Shown: positions 11,823-23,665, counted from the stretch's first letter. The stretch is 64,000 bases of DNA from Mercenaria mercenaria (GCF_021730395.1 NC_069364.1:80593501-80657500); one strand, 5' to 3'. A program made the numbers and translations. The notes: generated by a model from the sequence alone, not told the origin.

Positions 11823-14800
11823 CTGAAATATTAATAATGCAGGTATTTATAAGTCAAAATAATCTTCCTTTAGGTGATTTATATGGCTAAGCACTGTATC
11901 AACTAGAATAGCATAGAAAGAATTTTTGTTTATCTAATATGGTAGCAAATATAATTTAGTTTACACACATTTTCTTTCAACAATGCATGGAACATTTACA
12001 AAATAATAGTCAAGTGTGTGTGTGTTTCAGTTTAGCATCTTTTTCAACAATTTTTCAGTCATGTACATGAAGGTGTCAACTTGTAGCAATGAGCGCAATG
12101 CTCAACTTTATAGTGCTGCTTCAATGGAATATTATGCAGCAGCCACATGCCATGATATCCCACCCAGTCACATTATACTGACACCAGGCTTATTAGTCCT
12201 ATAAAACTATCCTCTTAATGCTGAGCGCCAAGTAGGGGAGTTTATAGTCCATCTTTGGTATGACACAGTCAAGGAGCGAATCAATGACCTCACACATCTG
12301 AAGCCGATGCTCCGACATTCGGCTACAGAGGAAGTGCAAAGTAACAATTGATGAACTGGACAGAAAGCTGTGTTAGCTAATGCTTGTCGTCTCCTTAGAA
12401 TATAATTTCAGTTGGATAGAAACTGAAAGTCCACTTGATGCTGCTAAGTATGCCAAGTTTCATTTGAACTGGATGAAATCTGAATCTGAGTTGAATATAT
12501 AAGAAAGATGGACGGATGGAATTAAGAAAAGAGAATTCAAACACTATATGCCTTGTGTTTTCATCAATGGACTCGTACAAAATATTATAATCACCTTTAA
12601 ATGGTGGAGTTTTCATGTATTTTGCAAGACATCCATGATGATAAAGATGACCGCAGTATACACGCTCTACTCTTTTCCTTGGGTCTTTTGCTACTTCCTG
12701 TAATATAAAATAAACTATTGCTTGGTATAGAATATAGATATTTATACAGACATGCTTAAGCTGACAAAATTACAAGATTTTTCTATGACAACTACTGAAT
12801 GCAGCTGTAATATTTCAAAGTCAAACAAGAGCACCGCCTTGCGGGTGCTGACGCTCATCTGATTTTTTTTGTGTAATAGAAATATTGTCCTACCCATGAT
12901 TTTCTAAGTCTAAAAAGGGCCATCATTCTTGCAAAAAGCAGGATAGAGTTATGTTTCTTGATGTACAGTGTCCACTTATGATGGTGAAAAACTGTTGCAA
13001 GTTTTAAAGCAATAGCTTTGATAGTTTATGAGAAAAGTTGACTTAAACATAATACTCAACCAAGAAAATGATTTTTAAGTCCAAAAGGGGCAATAATTAT
13101 TGCAAAAATCAGGATGGAGTTACGCTGCTTGCTGTACAGGGTCAGCTTATGATGGTGAACAAGTGTTGCAAGTTTCAAAGCAATAGCTTTGATAGTTTAA
13201 GAGAAAAAGTTGACCTAAACATAAAACTTAACCAAGAAATCTGATATTTTCTAAGTCCAAAAGGGGCCATAAATCTTGCAAAAAGCAGGATGGAGTTATG
13301 TTTCTTGCTGTACAGGGTCAACTTATGATGGTGAACAAGTGTTGCAAGTTTTAAAGCAATAGCTTTGATAGTTTAGGATAAAAGCTGACCTAAACATAAA
13401 ACTTAACCAAGAAAACTGATTTTCTAAGTCCAAAAGGGGCAATAAATCTTGCAAAAAGCAAGATGGAGTTATGTTTCTTGCTGTACAGGGTCAGCTTATG
13501 ATGGTGAACAAGTATTCCAAGTTTCAAAGCAATAGCTTTGACAGTTTGGGAGAAAAGTTGACCTAAACATAAAACTTAACCAAGAAATCTGATATTTTCT
13601 AAGTACAAAAGGGGCCATAAATCTTGCAAAAAGCAAGATGGAGTTATGTTTCTTGCTATACAGGGTCAGCTTATGATGGTGAACAAGTATTCCAAGTTTC
13701 AAAGCAATAGCTTTGATAGTTTAGGAGAAAAGCTGACCTAAACATAAAACTTAACCAGGCAACGCCGACGCAGACGCCGACGCCGACGCCGACAACCGCT
13801 CAAGTGATGACAATAACTCATCATTTTTTTTCAAAAAATCAGATGAGCTAAAAAGGGTTTATTACACAAGAATAAGAATTGTCATGCAATATCCCAACAA
13901 CATCCACATGCCTACATTAAGTTCTATCTGAACTGGAATGAAGGTGTAGGAGAGGTCGAATACCCAAGTGTGACGGTTGGGCAGACAGTTCAAACACTAC
14001 GTCTCTCAGGTCAACACCTGGGGCATAAGAATGATGATGCAGTCTAGCACCCATGTTTTAGAATCAAAACTAGATGCCCATACGCATGTCGAGCCCTAAC
14101 TGCGACCTTGACCTTTGAGATATGATCCTGGGGTTTGTACATGAGAATCCGTCTCACTGAGTTAAACATTCATGTCAAATAAAAACAAGATTCCTCAATG
14201 CCTGTCAAAGTTATGGTCTGGACAAGATCTGACATGACCTTTGACCTCCAACTGTGATCTTGACCTTTGAGATAGGAACTTAGGCTTGCACATCCGTCTC
14301 ACTGAGGTTAACATTCATGCCAAATATAAACAAGATTGCTGCATGCATGTCAAAGTTACGGTCTGGACAAACAAATGTGGATGGACGCACATACGCACAG
14401 ATGCATGCACGTACACAAAAACACCAAACAGCCACTTGGACGACTATGTCTTCACTTCCGCAAGCAGGCTTGACAATAATTTGAAAACTTGGAAAAGAGA
14501 GTAGATGAGCAGACAGATAGAAGAACAGAACAGATTGAGTATTCTATTATTACACTGCTTCAGCTTTAGTGAGAGTTACAAAGTCATTACAAGAGGGTTG
14601 ATCCAGAAGTAATGTCATTGGAGCCATAATAACATGTATAATGAAAAGAAAACAACAAAATTTCTTACTTTGATCTGTTTACAATTTTTTTTTGAAAATA
14701 TAAAAATTTACTGCTTTTCATAAAGATATCAACATGCACAGAAAGCATGGTAAGAGTGATGCTGACATGGTGTCAGAAAACTGACATTTTGGCCAAAAAA

Positions 14801-17800
14801 CAGTTAAAAACCTTAACACTACATTGCAAACTTTAACCAGTGAGGATGTTGGGTTTAACATTACACCAACACAATTATAAGTCATATGGCGGCTTTGCAG
14901 CTTTTGATGGTGGAGGAAGACCCCAAGGTGCCCCTATGTTCATTATTTCATCACGGGCGGGCCCCTGGGTAGAACCACTAACCTTCCATAAGCCAGCTGG
15001 ATGGCTTCCTCAAATGAAGAATCAAATGCCTGGAGTGAGGCTCAAAACCATATCGATGAGGAGCAAGTGGTTCAAAGTCAGACACCCGGCCATGGAGGCC
15101 CCAACCTGCATGGAAGCCATATAAGTTTTCAGTGTTGAATGCAGAAAGACTTAACTTCACATCATTATAATTTCATTAGGTATGCTCTTATGATGTCATC
15201 GAGGACTGTTTTTGGTTTTGTTGTTTTTTCTTCCTGTTTATAAAAGAAATGCTATTTTGTGTATGCTGAAAGGTCGTCAAGGGTGAACTTCCTAGTTCTC
15301 TACATTTAAAACAAAACAACCCAGGAAACAAGAGGGTCATGGTGACCCTGGATCGCTCACCTGAGTAATATGAGCTACATGTTTCAAATGTCAAACTGAT
15401 GATAAAATATTAAGAAAGTCAGTAGGTCACATTCATGGTCAATGAAATTCAGTTTTACAATTTGTGTGCAAAACTGTGTATGTCATCAAAATTTCAAGGA
15501 TGTATCTTAAAAAACAAGAAAGTAGGTGAAGGTCACAGTCAAGTGACATCGTATTACTTGGGGTCATCAGGAAATTATAATTAAAGAGTCTTGGAAATAG
15601 GATCAGATGATTTTTTAAGTATTTTTCCTATATAACTCACATAATAACTAAGTGACCCCAGGGCCGGGCCTCTTTTAACCCCAGGGGCATAATTTGAACA
15701 ATTTTGGTAGAGGACTACTAGACAATGCATCATATCAAATATCAAAAGCCTAGGTCATATGGTTTCAGACAAGAAAATTTTTAAAGCTTTTTCCTATACA
15801 AGTCTATATAAAACTTGGGACCCCCAGGGCAGGGACTCTTTTCACCCAAGGGGTACAATCTGAACAATTTTGGTTGAGGACCATAAGACAATACTACAGA
15901 CCAAATATCAAAGGTCTAAGTGTTGTGGTTTGGAAAGAGATCAAGATTTTTAAATTTTTCCTATATAACTCATTAATAACTATGGACCCCCGGGCGGGGC
16001 CATTTTAAACCCAGTGGGGTAATTTGAATAATTTGGTAGAGGACACTAGATATGCTCATACCAAATATCAAAGCCTAGGCATGTGGTTTAGACAAGAAGA
16101 TTTTCAAAGTTTTTCTATAAATCATATAAAACTGGGGACCCCAGGGCAGGGCTCTATTTACCCTAGGGGGTAATTACTTGGAACAGATTTTGCTTAGGAC
16201 CATTTTTAAGAATTTTTAAAGTTTTTCCCTTTCGGTTGCCATGGCAACCAGAGTTCTGCATGGAATTCAATTCTTTGAATAATTTGAAAGGGGGCCACCA
16301 AGGATCATTCCTGTGAAGTTTGGTCAATTCTGCCCAGTGTTTTCAAGAAGAAGATTTTTTTAAAATTGTTGATGGGCATCCGATGCACGACGGACATCAA
16401 GTGGTCACAATAGCTCACCTTGTCACTTCGTGGCAGGTGAGCTAAAAATATTTACCTGTGTAATCATAATTTAATTTGTGTTCATTTTGATAAAATTTCT
16501 ATAATAAAATTATGATGAATACATGCACAATGGGTGTAGTGACATTACTTCTGGATCAACTCTAATTAAACAGTGTATATGGAATCAGAAAGTCAAAAAC
16601 TGCATTATCAAACAATTCAAAGGATATTTTTATTTCCTACCTCTGGATCACGTAGCATTACCCTGTCCTTACAGCAAGGACAATTTTCCAATGGATATCT
16701 TTTTACACAATCCTTGATCAAAAACTCACACACCTCTCTTAATGAAGCCCTTGGCTTGAATGGTGGATCTCTGAAGAAAACATGTCTCATATTTTTACCC
16801 AATTTTACATGTATACTATACTGTAAAATCATTTAATTTCGTGGGCATGAAATTTCGTGGTTTTGGTCAAAACAGCAGTTTTGTGGGGATATTGATTCGT
16901 GGATTTCAACTTTTGAACATAAAATTAATGGGAATTTTACTTGTTCATTGGGATTAAATTTCGAGGATTGACTCAACCACGAAATCCCCGAAAATAAGTC
17001 CCCCACGAATATTAATGTTTTCACAGTACATCCTGATCATATGCTTATATTCAGACTAATTACATGGGTACATAGGAGCAAAACAGAGCCCCTCAAACTA
17101 ATTTCTGATGAACCAGACAAAACCCCTCTCATTAAAATTTGAAGGCAGCCTAAAATCTTCTCTCTTAAATTCAAGGCTGACAAAACTCATCCTGTGATCT
17201 TAAAGAAGTAGAACAAAGCTTCTCCCATAACTTAGCCTGCTGGTGCAATGATTCTTCTTTTGCGACAGTGAAATCATGGTCTGCACTGTTCACTATTTAT
17301 CAGTAATTTTCAGTGAAACCTTTTGAATATACATGGTATTGCCGAATTAAATGAGAGCTTCCTTTTAGAAATTAGAGGCCTTAAGGTTAATACTGTGAAA
17401 TCATTATTCGTGGGCATGGATTTCGTGGTTTGGTCAAAACTTCAATTTCGTGGGATATGAATCATGGATTTCAAATCTAACAAAAATTGAATTTGAATTT
17501 TACTGTTGTTGGATAAATTTCATGGACTGACTCAACATGAATCCATAAAAATTAGTCCCCCACAAATATTAATGATTTCACAGTAGTAATTCTACAGCAC
17601 AACTAAAGTTATTTTCAAACCTGTTCAAAACGAAAGCAAGGTATTATTTGTCCTAAATGTTCAGCAGAAACAGTTCTGTCTGCTTTGAAATTTCAACAGA
17701 TATGTTTCTGTCCTATCTGAAGAACAGGGAAGGTATGTCTGCTGAATCAGAAATCCATGGTTGTGGTTCTTTCTTATACTCCATCAATATACAGTCATAT

Positions 17801-20800
17801 CTTCTTTTTTTTTGCTTTGTTGGGATTAAAATCTTACTACTCTGGTACCTTTCTGTGCATGAATTCAGGCATTGACAGGCCTGGTACCCTTCTGTGCATG
17901 AATTCAGACATTGACTGGCCTGGTACCCTTCTGTGCATGAATTCAGGCATTGACAGGCCTAAGAAAAGTCACTAAACTTTAAAAGTCAGAAGGCTTAACC
18001 ATTCAGGTACGACAGGCTCCCCAAGTAAATAAATGAAACAAAAGCTGTCAGAGAAGACATTGCACTAAACTATGTTTATGCTAGATAGTGAAACAAGGTA
18101 TATCTGAGGAAATTAGAGCTAATAGAGTAATAAGACTAAACAACTGCCTTGTCAGAATGAACAAGTGACCAAGTATTGCACTGGCAATACAGCAGTTCCC
18201 TACCAGTGGAAAACTTTGTTAGTGTTCGTCCCTTGTGGTTGTTGGCAACGGTTTTAGAACTAAAATGCTTGAAGGCATTTAGGGAGCTAAGAAACAAACA
18301 CACTTTTTACTTAAATTTCAAAAGTGACCTTGACCTTCAAGCATAGATCATGTACATGACACTTTGTCACATTATGGTGAATGTTTGTGCCTAGCGCTAA
18401 GATAATCCATCAATGCATATAAAAGTTATGAAGCGGAAACAATTTGTACTTGACCTTCACTAGTGACCTTGACCTTTGCCCTACAAGCATAAGTCATGTA
18501 CATGCATAATCTATATATTGCCCTCTATTAACACACCAAGTTTTATGAACCTAGCTTGAATACTTTTTGAGTAATTGCAAGATCCAAATGGTTGGACAAT
18601 ATATTCATATAAGACAACTTTGCACTGCATGTCACATCCAAAGCTATATCTTTAAACTTTTTAACAATTAGCTTTGTGGTGGAATAGCAGAATTTATTTG
18701 TAGAAAGAAGGTTCTTCATAATTCATTATTTACTTCATTACTCACTTTTTATTTGGTTTAAGTGGAGGCTGTACACATTTTCTTGCTATTTCAACAGCTT
18801 GGCCTACAAAGAAAACTTTCAACAGGTTGGGAAAATTGCTCTCCGATGCCTCTATCCTAAAATAAATTGGACAAAAAATGAGGTGTAAAGTTGTTTACAA
18901 CTGAATAACAGATCAGTATGCTTCTAAAGGCATCTATGCAAAATTAAGAAATAATTTATGGCATAACCGTGTCTTAGCACTATTTATGCACAATGGGAAG
19001 TTATACATCTGATGTAATAATTGCACGAGGGTGCAGCCCAAGAGAAATCATTTTGTATGACATATAACTGCCCAAGTGTGTAAATAGTGTTCACAGTTTT
19101 GCTATAAATTATTCCAATTCTAATATATCTTTCATTGTAAAATTTAGATAAAATATGATAAAACTGTTTATTGGCGCAAGTATGGCACCAAATGGTAGAT
19201 TGTCACGCTCATGCCAGGACCTAAAGTGGTAATATGTCTTGCAGAATACTTCCATTAGGGCGCAAATGGTGGCAAACTGTTCTGCACAGCTAATAACCAA
19301 AGTAATGTCAATGTATACTATATTATATTATACAAATCTTATGTAATAAAACACTGCATTTACGATGGTATTTCAGCTTCCATTCTTAAGGAGCTAGAGA
19401 TATCCCCCACCTGTACCTACACATAACCTGTGTGTGTCTACAGATTTCATGTGCTTTCTCATTCAGAAACTCCTTCATTTGGGCATGTATTGTGCAGACC
19501 CTGGAATCTTGAAGATAATATTTCAGCTGGTAGATCATTATGCTGCATGGTACCAAATAATTTTAAAAATAAGCATTGTTTGTTTTGCAACCAAGGTAGT
19601 AAGATTATATAACATACACTAATCTTTTGTACCATTTTTTTGCTATTCCTTGAATGACTGCATTTCAAATATTGGGCCAGCAATTCAACTACCCACAGTT
19701 TGTCTTTCTTTTTCAAATTAATAAGAACTATCTGAGAGAAACAAATTAGTTTTACTTACGCAACTTGTTCCAATGGGTAAATATCCGGCACCATGATTTT
19801 GAGATTCATAAAGTACTGCTCTTGAACGACCTTCAGCAGGATATGTGACGTATCTTGTTTTAACTTCATTTTATCCTTTTCACCAATAAAATCTTTTTTA
19901 ACTGAAGCAATTTCTTCACTGCATACACACAGTGGATTGTTTATCACAAATTCTCGTACAAAATTCATAACAGGTAAAATCTGGAATTATACAAAATAAC
20001 ATCCCACTGAAACATCTGATAACTGTAAAATCAGAAATTTTTGTGAGGGATTTGTTTTCAATGTATTCTCTAACTGCTCATATCATGAAAACAAATATTT
20101 GCAAATGTGCTATAATTCATATAAATAACACTGTATTTCTCAAGATCTACATTATACTGAGAATATTCTACCTCATGAAGCAATACAAATTTTAATATAG
20201 CAAGCTTTAAGTCTTGTGAAAGTATCGAATTCTGCAGTACTGAAATTAGCTGCATTATAATTAAAGGATCTGATAATTTTTGAAGACCTGTAGAACACTA
20301 CAGTTTTCAACAAGACAAAGTAAACTTCTATAAAGTTCATTATGCAAGAAATTCCAAGTCAAAACAAGAAATTACAGCAATTGCTTTTATCTTCTCACAT
20401 CACCAGTTTTCTATCAGAAGGTCATTTTTTGCTTGATGAAGTCTTTGTCAATAAAAGTCACTTTGATTAAACAGTGTATCATTTGAATATTTTTCTTTCA
20501 TTTTATTTTTCAGACTGTGCTGTCCTTTTAAATTTAACCTACCTTCTTTAGAATTACGCAAAAAAATGAGGTTCCACATACAGTTAAACAAGTTACAAGT
20601 TTATTTCCTTTAAGGTATTAGGCCCCTAATAGTAATGTTTAAGAAATGGAATTTTCTTGGTATATTCTTACAGTTGACCTTGCTTTACATTGTATTGCAA
20701 ATTTTTAAAAACTTTTACCATGCCGTTTTTTATAAATTTTGTATAATTAATGGTATTTCCTCAAGCTCAAGTGGGAACAAATTTCAAAGTGATGGCCTTT

Positions 20801-23665
20801 ATCTAAAACGTTTACAGAGAATTCATTTTACCATTATTTTTTATGAAAGAAACTTCAAACTATTGGTAAACATATATAAAACTTAAAATAAAACTATCAA
20901 TATAATCTTTTTTAGGGTGCCTCAAGTAAACGGGTTTAATGTGACAGCATTCTCACTCCAACATTGAAAAATTAAGGTCGAATGCTGTGGGTCTGTTTTG
21001 AATTTTGCTCGTTTCATTCAAAAATAACCTTGGGGCAGAAGTAAAACCTACCTACATTTCTTCCACAATATGAAATCTAAAGATTGAAGGCAAAATAAAG
21101 AACTTTTACCATATGTAACTCAGTATTTTTAAAGATGTCTAACTATACCCCTTCTGTTTCAGAGGTAAATTCACTTTGAACAGCAAGAAATCGCTTATCA
21201 AATGATGTTTTTCCCATTTGTATGCAATAAATCATTAACAAGTCTTAAAAGAAGTGAAAACTTACTAGAAAAAAATGGAAAAAAAAAGAAAAAAAAATTT
21301 GGTCCCAGTGGGGTTTGAACCTACGCCCCCTTAAAATTGCAGTCAAAGTAGGTTTATGGTAGGAATTGAATATTCTTCAAAAAGAAGGTACTCTATTATG
21401 GGCCTAATACCTTAAGTTTCTTTATTTCAGATTAATTACGGCAATATACAGCTGAAACTCGGTATCTTGAATTTCAAGGGATCAAATGTCTTACTTCAAG
21501 ATAACTGAAATTAAACTTAAAATGAGCCATGCCGTGGGAAAACCAACATAGTGGCTTTGCGACCAGCATGGATCCAGACCAGCCTGCGCATCCATGCAGT
21601 CTGGTCAATATCCATGCTGTTCGCTTTCAAAGTCTATTGCAATTAGAGAAACTGTTAGTGAACAGCATGGATCCTGACCAGACTGCGCGGAAGCGCAGGC
21701 TGGTCTGGATCCATGCTGGTCGCAAAGCCATTATGTTGGTTTTCTCATGGCATGGCTCAAATGATATTTGGAGCATGTGTCTTTGGGACAGGACTTGAAA
21801 ATGTCTTGGAGATACCAGAATTCTGAGATAAGTGAGTTCGAGATATTGAGTGTCAACTGTATTATCTTTAATAAAATATAATCACAATAATGTCTATAAT
21901 GACTATATATTTAAACAGGGTTCGTACAGAACATCTTGGATGAAATTCAAGAACTTTTGAATGACTTTTCAAGAATTCCACTTTAGTAAAGATTATTTTT
22001 TTTAAAACAACATTTTAAAATCTTAGTCCCTAGAAATTTGATCATTTTTTTCCAAAATTGTGGTAATAGCAGAAATTTCACTCTGTGTAAGTTATTACGT
22101 AATGTGGTCATATACCGCTACTTATCACTGCTATTTGTTGCACATCAGGATTAAGGTTTCTTCAAAAATTAATTTCATGTTTCTATTTCTTTTGTCAATT
22201 TATTCTTTCCACAAAGCAAGATGCTGTCAGAAGGTTTTTCAATGTGTTTAGGGTGAAATTCAAGTACTTTTTGTCAAAATTCAAGTTCTTTTTCAAGTTT
22301 TTACATTTACAAGTTTGTTAGACATTTTCAAGGAGTTTTCAAGGTCTAGCATTAAGGTCTTTTCTGAACCCTATTAAATAAAACCTCAATAATGCTCTAC
22401 TTCATGAAATTCTTCACCTGTTTTTGGCCAACAAGCTTTTTCGCCTCTTCATCACACATTTTGACTAGCCCACGAAGTAATTTTTCTGATAGTGTTTTAC
22501 TGGTAAGTTCAGTGACAATACGTTCATGTGGATATTTAGCAGGAAACTGTAATATGACATTCAGCTGCTTATGATCTGTCTTCCTGTACAACAAAATACC
22601 ATGCAGTTAATATTCGGCTGGTACAACCAGTAAATCAGAAAAGAATGTATACCACAGAGTGAAATGATTAAAGATGACCATTTAACAGAATACTGGTAAG
22701 GATACAAAATGTAGTTGATTCTTGACACTTAGTTAATACAAGCTAAAAATTTCTGAACTTGTATTTATCTGTCCAATACAGTTAAGTTCTTGTAAATCTA
22801 ACAAACTGTATGATAAAGCTGCCATTTTAAAAATCAATTTAAAGAGTTGGTAACTGAACCTCCATTGGATATAGCAGATCATAATCTCTGCAAATAAATT
22901 TAAATGCAATACATGCATTTGTAAAACACAAATTGATATGTATTCATCACTCATGAAAAATTTTATTACCATAATCTGCAGGCAAACTGTGATTGAACGT
23001 TTTGTCACAATGTAAATAAGCAAATACTGTACCTTTAATAGAACTGAAAAATCTGCAATTACCCTTCAGAAATTCTTAAATATCATTTGAGCCGTGCCAT
23101 GAGAAAACCAACATAGTGGGTTTGCGACCAGCATGGATCCAGACCAGCCTGCGCATCCGCGCAGTCTGGTCAGGCTCCATGCTGTTCGCTTTTAAAGCCT
23201 ACTGGAATTGGAGAAACTGTTAGCGAACAGCATGGAGCCTGACCAGACTGCGCGGATGCGCAGGCTGGTCTGGATCCACGCTGGTCGCAAACCCGCTATG
23301 TTGGTTTTCTCATGGCACGGCTCATTTCAAAAAAAGACCAGGGTTAAAAATACCCGGGGTAAAAATACCCTTTGACCTTAATCTTAATATGTGGAGCTTT
23401 GCATGTAAAGGAAAATGTTTCAAATGCCATTATCAAACAAATTAAAATCATTCTGACAATACACAGATCAATGAACATAACTACAGCTCTTTGTGTTTTA
23501 GTAAAGACACAATGAAAGATTAAAACAAGAGCTTTAGATGTAGACTTACTTATAACCTGCTCTGACTTGTGCTGCTACACATGTTACAAGTGTGAAACCC
23601 TCCAAGGTTGGTATGACTGCCTTGGCCTCAGCAAGTTCCTCTTCAAAAGCATCTGCATCACTCAT
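11683..23665 (-). CDS. Putative double-RWD, RING-H2-type E3 ubiquitin ligase (7 coding exons)
   Basis: Seven exons with GT/AG borders and matching phases join into 328 residues: 23550-23665, 22418-22583, 19760-19980, 18746-18856, 16641-16770, 12595-12697 and 11683-11822. Residues 1-130 look like an RWD fold (acidic first helix, ILQFPAKYP strand-turn, long helix after KTLSEKLL). Residues 145-230 look like a second RWD-like segment (NLKIMVPDIYPLEQ). The C-terminal zinc module has C235-x2-C238, C263-x-H265-x2-H268-x2-C271 and C287-x2-C290, then a charged helical tail. RWD domains often contact E2 enzymes, and RING-H2 modules recruit E2-ubiquitin; the ligase role is inferred. FANCL has a related layout, but this RING and length do not match what I recall of it. 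Start chosen at MSDADAFEEE. Transcript evidence is lacking. Confidence 0.8.
12595..12697 (-). CDS. RWD-RING gene, exon 6
   Basis: Encodes EVAKDPRKRVERV, then YCGHLYHHGC, the central zinc ligands of the RING-like module, and AKYMKTPPFK. Acceptor attacag and donor aaag|gtgatt. Phase 0 in, phase 1 out. The intron upstream of it (12698-16640) holds several mobile elements. Confidence 0.85.
12826..13851 (+). mobile_element. Hairpin-ended element with 16-bp subterminal inverted repeats (delta type)
   Basis: The head is caaga plus hairpin GCACC...GGGTGC, then GCTCATCTGATTTTTT. The exact reverse complement AAAAAATCAGATGAGC ends just before TAA at 13851. The core has five units of 171-176 bp (atggtgaa recurs near 12981, 13152, 13328, 13501 and 13677), followed by GCCGACGCCGACGCC. 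It lies in intron 5 of the RWD-RING gene. No coding capacity. Confidence 0.75.
14069..14474 (+). mobile_element. Hairpin-ended element (epsilon type, copy 2)
   Basis: A diverged relative of 412-911: ACTAGATGCCCATACGCATG head, TGACCTTTGACCTCC core units, and a CACTTCCGCAAGCAGGCTTG end. It lies in intron 5 of the RWD-RING gene. Confidence 0.6.
14848..15102 (-). mobile_element. tRNA-derived SINE, reverse orientation
   Basis: Read on the minus strand it begins ggggcctccatggccgggtg, an A-box-like region, with ggttttgagcctcactcc as a degenerate B-box region. It then has ggaagccatccagctggctt, ggggtcttcctccacc and a tail ending gtgttggtgtaatgttaaac ccaac. The same family occurs on the plus strand at 36311-36536. 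RNA polymerase III promotion from the tRNA-like head is the known SINE mechanism. Confidence 0.75.
15103..15328. other. Intron interval without recognised feature
   Basis: Unassigned intronic sequence between a SINE and a hairpin-ended element. Confidence 0.4.
15329..16445 (+). mobile_element. Hairpin-ended element (beta type, copy 2)
   Basis: The head is caagag plus hairpin AGGGTCATGGTGACCCT, then GCTCACCT. The 3' end is a CACCTTGTCACTTCGTGGCAGGTG hairpin closing with GAGCTAA at 16445. The termini match 6225-7842 but the core differs (aatttgaacaattttggtag and gaccccagggc units of about 150 bp). This supports exchange of cores between conserved ends. Confidence 0.7.
16641..16770 (-). CDS. 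RWD-RING gene, exon 5
   Basis: Encodes DPPFKPRASLREVCEFLIKD, then the first zinc pair in ENCPCCKDRV. Acceptor tcttcag and donor gag|gtagga. A TIR MITE (16819-17028) begins only 48 bp upstream of this exon's acceptor in the direction of transcription. Confidence 0.85.
16819..17028. mobile_element. TACTGTGAAA-type MITE, copy 1
   Basis: The left end tactgtaaaatcatttaatt and right end attaatgttttcacagta are inverted repeats containing TTCGTGGG/CCCACGAA. Terminal TA on both sides suggests a TA target duplication (Tc1/mariner-like). 210 bp, no coding capacity. Confidence 0.8.
17391..17585. mobile_element. TACTGTGAAA-type MITE, copy 2
   Basis: Left end tactgtgaaatcattattcg and right end ttaatgatttcacagta are inverted. 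A diverged sister of 16819-17028 in the same intron of the RWD-RING gene. Confidence 0.8.
17841..17962 (+). repeat. 40-bp minisatellite, three copies
   Basis: The unit ctggtacccttctgtgcatg plus aattcaggcattgacaggc repeats three times with few differences. The open frame across it is a repeat artefact. Confidence 0.8.
17963..18745. other. Intron 4 interval with weak repeat
   Basis: Near 18320-18600 there are two diverged units with gtgaccttgaccttcaagca and catgtacatg, remnants of a tandem-repeat element without clear ends. No exon is seen. Confidence 0.4.
18746..18856 (-). CDS. RWD-RING gene, exon 4
   Basis: A 111-bp exon encoding IEASESNFPNLLKVFFVGQA and IARKCVQPPLKPNK. It has no long open frame of its own and is supported by acceptor attttag, donor aaaaa|gtgagt and phase continuity on both sides. 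Confidence 0.8.
18857..19759. other. Intron 3 of the RWD-RING gene
   Basis: No repeat or alternative exon that I can support. Several short open frames lack any recognisable motif. Confidence 0.4.
19760..19980 (-). CDS. RWD-RING gene, exon 3
   Basis: Encodes ILPVMNFVREFVINNPLCVC, a lysine-rich linker and the start of the second RWD-like segment (MVPDIYPLEQV). Acceptor attccag and donor gc|gtaagt. Phase 0 in, phase 2 out. Confidence 0.85.
19981..20609. other. Intron 2 interval without recognised feature
   Basis: AT-rich intronic sequence upstream of the TTAA-flanked element. Confidence 0.4.
20610..21414. mobile_element. TTAA-flanked TIR element carrying a tRNA 3'-half-like segment
   Basis: Left TTAAGGTATTAGGCCCCTAA and right GGGCCTAATACCTTAA are mirrored, with TTAA at each border. 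TTAA duplications are known for piggyBac and Kolobok transposons. At 21300-21332, minus strand, a T-arm-like segment with GGTTCAAACC and CCCACTGGGACCA is followed by a long T run. It lies in intron 2 of the RWD-RING gene, with no transposase. Confidence 0.7.
21524..21758. mobile_element. 235-bp palindromic element, copy 1
   Basis: A near-complete inverted repeat from GAGCC to GGCTC with arms of about 100 bp and a short centre. It is flanked by a 4-bp direct repeat, AAAT (21520-21523 and 21759-21762). Intron 2 of the RWD-RING gene. Confidence 0.9.
21763..22417. other. Intron 2 interval without recognised feature
   Basis: No named feature. Contains a locally repetitive ttcaagaacttttgaatgac-like stretch near 21950 and 22260-22330. 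Confidence 0.4.
22418..22583 (-). CDS. RWD-RING gene, exon 2
   Basis: Encodes the core of the first RWD-like domain: KTDHKQLNVILQFPAKYP, then the helix with KLLRGLVKMCDEEAKKL. Acceptor tgtacag and donor cag|gtgaag. Enters in phase 2 and leaves in phase 0. Confidence 0.85.
22584..23088. other. Intron 1 interval without recognised feature
   Basis: AT-rich intronic DNA. No exon signal that fits the frame. Confidence 0.4.
23089..23323. mobile_element. 235-bp palindromic element, copy 2
   Basis: Same length and ends as 21524-21758, flanked by ATTT on both sides (23085-23088 and 23324-23327). Intron 1 of the RWD-RING gene. Confidence 0.9.
23550..23665 (-). CDS. RWD-RING gene, exon 1
   Basis: Encodes residues 1-38 plus two bases of codon 39 (MSDADAFEEELAEAKAVIPT onward). 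The donor is gtaagt immediately after position 23550. An upstream in-frame ATG exists, but the stretch before MSDADA is hydrophobic and looks like 5' UTR or intron, so I start at 23665. Confidence 0.75.

Noticed and set aside
14840-15124. 94-residue frame over the reversed SINE, and 36432-36773 over the other copy
   Set aside because: Both follow SINE sequence in different frames. The nucleotide similarity between copies explains them.
21529-21798. Open frame beginning MPWENQHSGFATS, and a similar one at 52180-52482
   Set aside because: It is the translation of the 235-bp palindromic element. The same frame appears in either orientation, and it is not a gene.
11683-23665. Naming the minus-strand gene FANCL
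   Set aside because: The paired RWD plus RING layout is similar, but the zinc motif spacing and length do not fit what I know of FANCL, so no symbol was given.
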